This document shows positions 31,146 to 37,357 of a DNA stretch of 37,357 bases, one piece after another; positions within the stretch are counted from its first letter, which is position 1, and each line of letters opens with the position of its first letter. Location: the NCBI GenBank assembly GCA_964468805.1, contig CAYXWM010000024.1, forward strand, positions 1 through 37,357, in the 5' to 3' direction. Under the pieces are notes generated by a model that searched no databases, had not been told where the DNA came from, and was given only the letters and a program-made list of their open reading frames with translations. A program made the translations under genes and the position numbers. Source of the DNA: CAYXWM01 sp964468805. GTDB taxonomy: Bacteria > Bacillota > Clostridia > Lachnospirales > WRBF01.

Positions 31146-33236
31146 TTAGTTGACGCTGTATAATATATCTGCGTAAGTAGGTAAAGTCCAGTATTTTTTT
31201 GCAACTAAAGTTTCAAGCTCATCAACAACCAAACGAAGCTCTGTCATGTTACTGAATATAGTTTCTCTGTAGTAATGAGACAGAGACAGGCTGTCCGAAT
31301 AGGATTTTGTATCAAGTATGGCATTTTCCAATTCCATAAGTGCCTTGTACAATGATGAAGTAAGCCCGGAAAGTTTTGTCATAATGCTTTCTTCAGCGTA
31401 TGCCGGGTAGTTGCCCAAGGATTTTTTGCGTTCCAAAAGTTCTGCAATTTCGTTTTGATAGCTGATGCTTGCCGGAATAATATCCTTTTTAATCATGTCT
31501 ATCATGGTCAAGGCTTCAATGTGCAGGGTTTTGCAGTAGTTTTCAAGAAGGATTTCATAACGTGAATGAATTTCCGTTTCGGTGAAAACATTATGCCTTG
31601 CAAATACTTCGCAATTCTTTTTTAAGATAAAGGTAGGCAACGCATCCACGGTGGTTTTGAGGTTAAGCAAACCTCTTTCCTTGGCTTCGGCTACCCATTC
31701 ATCGGAGTAGTTGTTGCCGTTAAAGATAATTCTCTTATGTTCTTTAATTGTCTTTTTAATTATCTTTGATAAGTCGTGCTTGAAATTCTCTGATTTTTCC
31801 AAGGCATCCGCAAATTCACAAAGCACATCGGAAACTATGGTATTAAGAACAATGTTTGGACCGGCTATGGAGAAGGTAGAGCCGAGCATTCTAAACTCAA
31901 ATTTGTTGCCGGTAAAGGCAAAGGGTGAAGTACGGTTACGGTCTGTGGTATCCTTAGGGAAATGAGGCAAAACGGTTGCACCGATTTCCATTTGGCAAAT
32001 ACCCTTGTCTTGATATTCAGTTCCGTTGTCGATGGCTGTGAGTATTTCTGTAAGTTCATCTCCAAGGAACATGGATACTATAGCCGGAGGAGCTTCGTTT
32101 GCACCCAAACGATGATCGTTTCCTGCACTTGCTACAGACAGACGCAATAAATCTTGATATTCGTCCACAGCTTTAATTACCGCCACAAGGAACAGTAGGA
32201 ATTGGGCGTTTTCATAAGGGGTCTCGCCGGGTTCCAACAGGTTTATACCGGTGTCGGTGGAAATGGACCAGTTGTTGTGCTTACCGCTGCCGTTAACTCC
32301 GGCAAAGGGTTTTTCATGCAAAAGACAAGCCAAGCCGTGCTTGTTGGCTATGCTTTTCATAAGTTCCATGGTGAGCTGATTGTGGTCTGTGGCTATATTT
32401 GTTGTGGTGTAAATGGGCGCCAATTCGTGTTGAGCAGGGGCTACTTCGTTATGCTTTGTTTTTGCCAATATGCCCAGTTTCCAGAGTTCGTCCTCCAATT
32501 CCTTCATAAAGGCTGAAACTCTGGGTTTAATTGCACCGAAATAATGGTCTTCCAATTCTTGACCCTTGGGAGGTCTGGCACCGAAAAGTGTTCTGCCGGA
32601 ATATACCAAGTCGGGACGTTTTTGAAATACTTCGTTGTCTATCAAGAAATATTCCTGTTCGGCACCTACGGTTGTAAGCACTTTTTTAACGGATTTGTTT
32701 CCGAAAAGTCTTAAAATACGCAGGGCTTGTTTATCGAGAGCTTCCATGGAACGAAGCAGAGGTGTTTTTTTGTCCAAGGCTTCGCCGCTGTAGGAGCAGA
32801 AAGCTGTGGGAATACAAAGGGTGCCGTCTTTGATAAAGGCATAGGAAGTTGTGTCCCAAACGGTATAACCCCTGGCTTCAAAGGTAGCACGAAGTCCGCC
32901 GGACGGAAAGCTGGAAGCATCGGGTTCGCCGCGAACCAATTCTTTACCGGAAAACTCCATAATAATTGAAGCGTCTCCGTTGGGAGAAATAAAGCTGTCG
33001 TGTTTTTCAGCAGTAATGCCGGTCATGGGTTGAAACCAGTGAGTATAGTGAGTTGCTCCTTTTTCCACTGCCCAATCCTTCATTGCATTTGCCACAACGT
33101 TTGCCACTTCAAGTTCCAGATGTTTGCCTTCGGCTATACTTCTTTTTAAAGCTTTGTACGTATCCTTCGGTAATTTTTCTTTCATTACCGCTTCATTAAA
33201 CACCATTGTGCCGAACATATTGGGAATGTCCTTCAT
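31146..33236 (-). CDS. glnN: Type III glutamine synthetase
   Basis: 696 residues; GSIII proteins are about 700, twice as heavy as GSI. The N-terminus MFGTMVFNEAVMKEKLP and the region THWFQPMTGITAEKHDSFI are GSIII signatures. Active-site elements: GAEQEYFLID (metal-binding Glu), NEVAPAQHELAPIYTTTN, FAGVNGSGKHNNWSIST (substrate His), SAGNDHRLGANEAPPAI and the ATP-site Arg segment NRTSPFAFTGNKFEFRMLGS. It condenses ammonia and glutamate with ATP in the cytosol, as a double hexameric ring. TTAGGAGG lies before the ATG. Downstream of asnA on the same strand, with a hairpin between them. With the glutamate synthase operon to the right it forms the GS-GOGAT cycle. Confidence 0.97.
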   Translation of the reverse strand: MKDIPNMFGTMVFNEAVMKEKLPKDTYKALKRSIAEGKHLELEVANVVANAMKDWAVEKGATHYTHWFQPMTGITAEKHDSFISPNGDASIIMEFSGKELVRGEPDASSFPSGGLRATFEARGYTVWDTTSYAFIKDGTLCIPTAFCSYSGEALDKKTPLLRSMEALDKQALRILRLFGNKSVKKVLTTVGAEQEYFLIDNEVFQKRPDLVYSGRTLFGARPPKGQELEDHYFGAIKPRVSAFMKELEDELWKLGILAKTKHNEVAPAQHELAPIYTTTNIATDHNQLTMELMKSIANKHGLACLLHEKPFAGVNGSGKHNNWSISTDTGINLLEPGETPYENAQFLLFLVAVIKAVDEYQDLLRLSVASAGNDHRLGANEAPPAIVSMFLGDELTEILTAIDNGTEYQDKGICQMEIGATVLPHFPKDTTDRNRTSPFAFTGNKFEFRMLGSTFSIAGPNIVLNTIVSDVLCEFADALEKSENFKHDLSKIIKKTIKEHKRIIFNGNNYSDEWVAEAKERGLLNLKTTVDALPTFILKKNCEVFARHNVFTETEIHSRYEILLENYCKTLHIEALTMIDMIKKDIIPASISYQNEIAELLERKKSLGNYPAYAEESIMTKLSGLTSSLYKALMELENAILDTKSYSDSLSLSHYYRETIFSNMTELRLVVDELETLVAKKYWTLPTYADILYSVN

Positions 33237-33296
33237 TGTTATCCTCCTAAAACGCTGTATGTTATGGTAGTTTTATTTTAAAAAAGATAAACATTG

Positions 33297-33354
33297 AGGG
33301 AGAAAACCTTTTTCCTTACCAACGAATTTAAGGTTGAAATTTCGTTTTCTCCCT
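33297..33354 (-). terminator. Hairpin between asnA and glnN
   Basis: AGGGAGAAAAC (33297-33307) and GTTTTCTCCCT (33344-33354) pair perfectly over a 36-nt interior. No T-run follows on the minus strand; it may partly terminate asnA transcripts or stabilise their 3' ends, and it overlaps the glnN leader. Confidence 0.55.
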
Positions 33355-33392
33355 ATAACTTCTTCTTTTAAAAAGCAGATTATAAATTTATT

Positions 33393-34400
33393 TTAAAGTA
33401 GATTAATTCCTGCGGATTTGCAACCTGATAAGGTATCGTTATCCCAGACGGAAACTTGAACTTCGCCTATATGAGCCTTGCCCAGAAGAAGCATACATAG
33501 CCTGGATTGACCTATGCCGCCGCCCATGGTAAGGGGTAATTGTCCCGAAAGGAGCATTTTATGGAATTCCAACTCACGGCGATTGTCGCAAGAAGCTTTT
33601 TTAAGCTGTAGGTCAAGGGATTTTTCGTCTACTCTTATACCCATGGAAGAAATTTCAAAGGCAGACTCCAGGGTTTCGTTCCAAAACATTATGTCGCCGT
33701 TTAATGTCCAATCATCATAATCGGGAGCCCTGCCGTCGTGTTTGGTGCCGGAGGTTAAGATGTCGCCTATTTGCATGATAAACGCTGTTTTATGCTGTTT
33801 TAAGAATTTGTTTTCCCGTTCTTTGGGAGTAAGAGAAGGGTATAAGTCCTCCAGCTCTTGAGTTGTGATAAATTTAACTTCTCTTGAAAGGGAGGTATTC
33901 AGTTGGGGATAGAGTTCCTTTATTTTGTCTTGAGTATCACAGATGGCTGTTACTATTTTGTTCACTGTTTCTTTAAGATACTCAACATTTCTGCTTGGTT
34001 GGTCTATAACCTTTTCCCAATCCCATTGGTCAACGTAAATAGAATGAATGTTATCCATTTCTTCGTCACGTCGAACGGCATTCATATCGGTGTAAAGACC
34101 TTCGCCCACCGGGAAGCCGTATTTATGTAATGCCATACGTTTCCATTTTGCAAGAGAGTGAACAATCTGTGCAGTTGTGCCGGTTTCTTTTATGTCAAAT
34201 TCTACGGCTCTTTCGATACCGTTTAAGTCATCGTTTAGGCCTGTTTGCGGTTCCACAAATAAGGGTGCGGATACTCTTTTTAAATTGAGTGCGGCAGACA
34301 GATAATCCTCAAAGATTCTTTTAACACTGCCTATTGCTGTTTGAGTTTCGTATACCGGTAAAGTTGTTTTATAACCTGCGGGAACAGTCAATTTACTCAT
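33393..34400 (-). CDS. asnA: Aspartate-ammonia ligase (asparagine synthetase A)
   Basis: 335 residues from the ATG at 34400, with GAAAGGA about 9 nt upstream; E. coli AsnA has 330. The frame is open 18 codons further, through a terminator hairpin. It has the class II aminoacyl-tRNA synthetase fold: VSAPLFVEPQTGLNDDLNGIERAVEF, HSLAKWKRMALHKYGFPVGEGLYTDMNAVRRDEEMDN, SIYVDQWDWEKVI, and C-terminal LPLTMGGGIGQSRLCMLLLGKAHIGEVQVSVW. It makes asparagine from aspartate, ammonia and ATP via aspartyl-AMP. Use of free ammonia fits with the GSIII gene beside it. Leader features suggest transcriptional attenuation. Confidence 0.97.
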   Translation of the reverse strand: MSKLTVPAGYKTTLPVYETQTAIGSVKRIFEDYLSAALNLKRVSAPLFVEPQTGLNDDLNGIERAVEFDIKETGTTAQIVHSLAKWKRMALHKYGFPVGEGLYTDMNAVRRDEEMDNIHSIYVDQWDWEKVIDQPSRNVEYLKETVNKIVTAICDTQDKIKELYPQLNTSLSREVKFITTQELEDLYPSLTPKERENKFLKQHKTAFIMQIGDILTSGTKHDGRAPDYDDWTLNGDIMFWNETLESAFEISSMGIRVDEKSLDLQLKKASCDNRRELEFHKMLLSGQLPLTMGGGIGQSRLCMLLLGKAHIGEVQVSVWDNDTLSGCKSAGINLL

Positions 34401-34411
34401 GGCGAACATCC

Positions 34412-34503
34412 TTTCAAAAAAAAATAAGGCACTGCGGACCGCCGTCCACAGCACCTTTGCTGTTTATTTGCAAAGTATAGCATAGCAATTTTGTCCTTGT
34501 CAA
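34412..34503 (-). promoter_or_regulatory. asnA: asnA promoter and terminator-containing leader
   Basis: TTGACA (34498-34503), 18-nt spacer, TATACT (34474-34479) preceded by a TATGC extension. About 67 nt of leader follow. A 12-bp stem (34428-34439 with 34444-34455, four G-T pairs) is followed by TTATTTTTTTTT and then immediately by the asnA ribosome-binding site: a full intrinsic terminator in the leader. Upstream, ACAGCA and TGCTGT (34458-34463 with 34448-34453, loop of four) form a hairpin that uses part of the terminator's first arm, a candidate antiterminator. No T-box consensus (GGGTGGNACCGCG) is present. Confidence 0.65.
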
Positions 34504-34677
34504 CAGTCAGATACAATATTGGGAGTTTTATGTTGTGTTTATAAATAAATAAAAAATTATTTATGTAATTTTACCAAAACTAAAGTTAATCCTAAAAAGT
34601 GTAAAAGCAATATTACTTTATTGATTATACCCCAAAAATCTTCCGCTTGCAATATTACATATATTTTTTCATTGCTG

Positions 34678-34706
34678 TTGACAAATAATTTTGATTGGTG
34701 TATAAC
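34678..34706 (+). promoter_or_regulatory. Promoter of the glutamate synthase operon
   Basis: TTGACA (34678-34683), 17-nt spacer, TATAAC (34701-34706). The expected start near 34713 is 8 nt before a 94-nt hairpin, leaving an untranslated leader of about 350 nt. Confidence 0.75.
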
Positions 34707-34720
34707 CTTACATAACGAAC

Positions 34721-34842
34721 AAAGGCGTTCATTAAATCGCAACTAAGCATTTTGTCGCACAAGCCCCGGGCTTGGTCTGTGACGGTGTTTATCTGCGGTT
34801 TGATGAACGCCTTTCGCATTTCCGGACAAAATATCCGGTGAT
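34721..34842 (+). ncRNA. Long structured RNA at the 5' end of the glutamate synthase leader
   Basis: AAAGGCGTTCAT (34721-34732) pairs perfectly with ATGAACGCCTTT (34803-34814). Inside it TAAAT pairs with GTTTG (34733-34737 / 34798-34802, two G-T), CGCAACTAAGCA with TGTTTATCTGCG (34738-34749 / 34786-34797, two mismatches), then after a TTTT/GG internal loop GTCGCA with TGTGAC (34754-34759 / 34778-34783), and CAAGCC with GGCTTG around CCG (GTC bulge). About 39 pairs in a single rod. A second hairpin, CCGGA..TCCGG flanked by CAT/ATG, follows at about 34817-34842. It does not match a riboswitch class I know. It could be leader RNA, a small RNA, or another palindromic repeat. Confidence 0.6.
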
Positions 34843-34882
34843 GCTCACAGTCAATCTAATAATGTTAAAGTCTTTTTGATAA

Positions 34883-35020
34883 GGGGTATACTTAATTTCG
34901 TGTTAAGTAGTAACAAAAGCGAATATTCGTAGTGATGAGCGACCGGTTTTTTTATAAAAACGCAAGAGCGAACCGTTTACGAAGAATAGCTTTGTTACTA
35001 TTCCTTATGCAATTAAGAAT
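34883..35020 (-). repeat. Interspersed repeat, family 2, copy c
   Basis: About 138 bp, opposite orientation to copies a and b. It is itself palindromic: AGTAACAAAAGCGAAT..TTCGTA on the left pairs with TACGAAGAATAGCTTTGTTA on the right, with GAGCGACCGG and GAGCGAACCG inside. It lies in the leader of the glutamate synthase operon, 43 bp before the first start codon. Confidence 0.8.
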
Positions 35021-35062
35021 AACGCCTTTCCAAACACTAAGACAACATTGGAGGTAGTTTTT

Positions 35063-36163
35063 ATGCTAAAAGAAGGTCAGGTAAGAATACCGTCCGGTTG
35101 TGCAATTTCCGGTATATTTTCAAAATCCGGCAAGCGTATCAACGGTGAAAATATAATAAAATCCATTGCGGTAATGCATGACCGCTCAAACGGTTTGGGC
35201 GGCGGCTTTGCGGCATACGGAATTTATCCCGAATATAAAGATTACTATGCTTTTCATATATTTTACGACAGTTCCGCAAGCAAAAAAGAATGTGAAGCTT
35301 TTTTGGAAAGACATTTTGACATTATCAACCTTTCCAAAATTCCCGTAAAACAAATGAAACAAATTACGGACGAACCAAAAATATGGCGTTATTTTGTTAC
35401 TCCGCTTCCCACCAAATTGGCAAGCAGTCAATTGGACGAAAGGGAATTTGTGGCAAAATGTGTTTTCAGAATAAATACGTATATTGACGGCAGTTATATT
35501 TTTTCCAGCGGTAAAAACATGGGCGTTTTCAAAGCCGTTGGTTACCCCGAAGACGTAGGCAGATTCTACCGCTTGGACGAATACGAAGGATACTGCTTTA
35601 CGGCCCACGGAAGATACCCCACAAATACTCCCGGCTGGTGGGGCGGTGCCCATCCTTTTGCCTTATTGGATTACTCCGTTGTGCATAACGGCGAAATTTC
35701 ATCCTACGATGCCAACAGACGTGCCATAGAAATGTACGGCTATAAATGCAATCTGCAAACGGATACGGAAGTTATTACATATATAGTGGATTATTTACAC
35801 AGAAAAAAAGGCTTGACCTTTAAAGAAACAGCCTCTGTTATGGCGGCTCCCTTCTGGCAAACCATAGAAAAAATGTCTCCGGAGGATAGGCAAACTCACG
35901 AATATTTGAGAAATGTCTTTTCGGCACAGCTTATTACCGGTCCTTTCTCCATAATTATAGGCTTTGAAGGCGGAATTATGGCTCTTAACGACAGATTAAA
36001 ATTGCGTAACCTCATAGTGGGTGAAAAGGACGATATGGTTTACATGGCCAGCGAAGAAGCCGCAATTCGCATAATACAGGCAGACTTGGACAAAGTTTGG
36101 TCACCCATGGGCGGCGAGCCCGTTTTGGTAACCCTTGACGGAGGTAATGCTGATGGCAATTAA
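35063..36163 (+). CDS. Glutamate synthase, glutamine amidotransferase subunit (archaeal-type, class II)
   Basis: 366 residues from the ATG at 35063 (GGAGG 8 nt upstream; a TTG five codons earlier overlaps it). The N-terminal nucleophile is Cys13 (RIPSGCAISGIF), implying removal of a 12-residue propeptide, as in class II (Ntn) amidotransferases. Further motifs: MHDRSNGLGGGFAAYGI, the glutaminase Arg/Gly loop CFTAHGRYPTNTPGWWGGAHPF, VVHNGEISSYDANRR and LQTDTEVITYIVDYL. It hydrolyses glutamine and passes ammonia to the FMN subunit encoded just downstream. In archaea and many Clostridia, glutamate synthase is split into three genes rather than fused as in GltB. Start overlaps the next gene by 11 nt. 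Confidence 0.93.
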   Translation: MLKEGQVRIPSGCAISGIFSKSGKRINGENIIKSIAVMHDRSNGLGGGFAAYGIYPEYKDYYAFHIFYDSSASKKECEAFLERHFDIINLSKIPVKQMKQITDEPKIWRYFVTPLPTKLASSQLDEREFVAKCVFRINTYIDGSYIFSSGKNMGVFKAVGYPEDVGRFYRLDEYEGYCFTAHGRYPTNTPGWWGGAHPFALLDYSVVHNGEISSYDANRRAIEMYGYKCNLQTDTEVITYIVDYLHRKKGLTFKETASVMAAPFWQTIEKMSPEDRQTHEYLRNVFSAQLITGPFSIIIGFEGGIMALNDRLKLRNLIVGEKDDMVYMASEEAAIRIIQADLDKVWSPMGGEPVLVTLDGGNADGN

Positions 36164-37357
36164 TTATATTTATCCCGAATACGAAGTAGTCAGAAATTAT
36201 GACAAATGCATACAGTGCAGAGTTTGCGAAAGACAATGTGCAAACGAAGTTCATGAATATATAGAAGATAAAAACAAATTGGTCTGTGACGACGCCAAAT
36301 GCGTTAACTGTCACCGCTGTGTTTCTCTTTGCCCCACAAGGGCGTTAAAAATAGTAAAAAGCGATAATACATACAAAGAAAATTTCAATTGGAACTCCAA
36401 AGCCATAAACGAACTTTACAAACAGGCAAACAGCGGCGGCGTTTTGTTGTCCAGTATGGGTAATCCGGAAAATTTCCCGGTATATTTCGATAAAATTTTA
36501 TTAAACGCTTCCCAGGTTACCAACCCGTCCATAGACCCTCTGCGTGAGCCTATGGAAACCAGAGTATTTTTGGGAGCCAAACCCAAGAAAATTGAGCGTG
36601 ACGAAAAGGGAAAATTGATTAACAATCTGTCTCCTCAAATTTCCTTATCAATGCCCATTATGTTTTCAGCCATGAGCTACGGCTCTATCAGTTACAACGC
36701 TCACGAATCCTTAGCAAGAGCCGCAGAAGAATTGGGCATTTTATATAACACCGGTGAAGGCGGTCTTCACGAAGATTTCTATAAATACGGTAAAAACACC
36801 ATAGTTCAAGTAGCCTCCGGACGTTTCGGCGTACATAAGGATTACTTAAACAGCGGTGCCGCCATAGAAATAAAAATGGGTCAGGGTGCAAAACCCGGTA
36901 TAGGCGGTCACTTACCCGGCACAAAAATCGTGGGTGATATTTCCAAAACCCGTATGATTCCCGAAGGCAGTGACGCTATTTCTCCGGCTCCTCACCATGA
37001 TATTTATTCAATTGAAGATTTACGTCAGCTGGTTTTCTCCCTTAAAGAAGCTACTAACTATACCAAGCCTGTCATCGTAAAAATCGCCGCCGTTCATAAC
37101 GTTTCCGCCATTGCCAGCGGTATAGCCCGAAGCGGTGCGGACATTATTTCCATAGACGGCTTCCGCGGCGGTACCGGTGCCGCACCCACTCGTATCAGAG
37201 ACAACGTGGGTATTCCCATAGAATTAGCCCTTGCCAGCGTAGACAAACGCCTTAGAGACGAGGGTATCCGTGACAACGTTTCCGTTGTTGTGGGCGGCAG
37301 TATCAGAAGCAGTGCGGATATAGTCAAGGCTATAGCCTTAGGTGCCGACTGCGTTTA
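36153..37357 (+). CDS. Glutamate synthase FMN/Fe-S synthase subunit (partial, runs off the window)
   Basis: 401 codons are visible; the gene continues past the end. ATG at 36153, 11 nt before the previous stop, with GGAGG 6-7 nt upstream. Two [4Fe-4S] ferredoxin motifs at residues about 19-30 (CIQCRVCERQC) and 50-62 (CVNCHRCVSLCP) precede the FMN TIM barrel: MPIMFSAMSYGSISYNAHE, YNTGEGGLHEDFY, IEIKMGQGAKPGIGGHLPG, SIDGFRGGTGAAP and VVVGGSIRSSADI. It combines 2-oxoglutarate and ammonia to glutamate with electrons from ferredoxin or an associated flavoprotein. The third, GXGXG-type, subunit is expected downstream. Confidence 0.95.
   Translation, partial: MAINYIYPEYEVVRNYDKCIQCRVCERQCANEVHEYIEDKNKLVCDDAKCVNCHRCVSLCPTRALKIVKSDNTYKENFNWNSKAINELYKQANSGGVLLSSMGNPENFPVYFDKILLNASQVTNPSIDPLREPMETRVFLGAKPKKIERDEKGKLINNLSPQISLSMPIMFSAMSYGSISYNAHESLARAAEELGILYNTGEGGLHEDFYKYGKNTIVQVASGRFGVHKDYLNSGAAIEIKMGQGAKPGIGGHLPGTKIVGDISKTRMIPEGSDAISPAPHHDIYSIEDLRQLVFSLKEATNYTKPVIVKIAAVHNVSAIASGIARSGADIISIDGFRGGTGAAPTRIRDNVGIPIELALASVDKRLRDEGIRDNVSVVVGGSIRSSADIVKAIALGADCV

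Noticed and set aside
34400..34454. 18-codon N-terminal extension of AsnA (GTG start)
   Set aside because: The extension is read through the terminator hairpin and T-run, and AsnA homologues begin near the ATG at 34400, which has its own ribosome-binding site.
34557..34742. 61-codon minus-strand ORF upstream of asnA
   Set aside because: It overlaps the consensus glutamate synthase promoter and the long hairpin, has no ribosome-binding site and resembles no protein.
1..37357. CRISPR arrays, tRNA or rRNA genes, phage genes, toxin-antitoxin pairs
   Set aside because: Scanned by eye on both strands; no regularly spaced direct repeats, cloverleaf-like blocks or recognisable proteins of these kinds were found.

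Overview
The window looks like a chromosomal segment of a low-GC Gram-positive anaerobe, most likely class Clostridia (Bacillota). Reasons: strong AGGAGG ribosome-binding sites, several TTG starts, T-rich intrinsic terminators, type III glutamine synthetase, an archaeal-type split glutamate synthase, a cluster of c-di-GMP enzymes with many-spanning membrane sensors, and lipoprotein and signal peptides of Gram-positive type. No species is assigned. No rRNA, tRNA, CRISPR array, phage or intact transposase gene was seen.

Layout. (1) 117-8494, minus strand: a probable operon reading leftwards: TIM-barrel sugar isomerase-like enzyme, ATPase + permease, second ATPase + permease, M20 amidohydrolase, NMT1-type substrate-binding lipoprotein, small membrane protein and HAD phosphatase. 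A BtpA-family TIM barrel (9091-9894) is divergent from it. Together they look like uptake and breakdown of one small, probably nitrogenous, metabolite whose identity cannot be read from sequence. (2) 9.9-16.9 kb, accessory: a PH-domain gene and a TfoX C-terminal-domain gene bracketed by transposon-end-like repeats, nitroreductase, DeoR regulator with a defective start, Cof-type phosphatase, beta-carbonic anhydrase, flavin/PLP-oxidase-fold protein and AraC regulator. (3) 17.0-22.8 kb: a beheaded subtilisin gene, an unknown protein, a 1041-residue secreted protein with an A-B-A-B-A domain repeat, and a MerR/GyrI regulator with a textbook 19-bp-spacer promoter. (4) 23.0-24.2 kb: RsgA-type ribosome-assembly GTPase behind an 18-codon leader ORF and four mutually exclusive RNA segments arranged like the ermC attenuator. 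(5) 24.3-29.1 kb: two membrane diguanylate cyclases and a PAS-HD-GYP-PAS phosphodiesterase. (6) 29.4-31.0 kb: secreted phosphodiester glycosidase. (7) 31.1-37.4 kb: nitrogen assimilation: glnN and asnA facing away from a glutamate synthase operon that runs off the window.

Two unrelated families of roughly 100-140 bp palindromic interspersed repeats are scattered through the window (family 1: five copies at 5.8, 14.5, 15.4, 17.0 and 18.5 kb; family 2: three copies at 25.7, 27.3 and 34.9 kb), plus a third set of transposon-end-like motifs at 10.0-11.5 kb. They sit inside an operon, next to stop codons, inside what looks like a terminator, and at the breakpoint of the truncated protease.

The most promising new biology is in the RNA leaders: the ribosome-stalling-type attenuator in front of rsgA, a nearly continuous 94-nt hairpin at the predicted 5' end of the glutamate synthase transcript, and a terminator/antiterminator pair in the asnA leader. 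All structures were folded by eye; none was computed.
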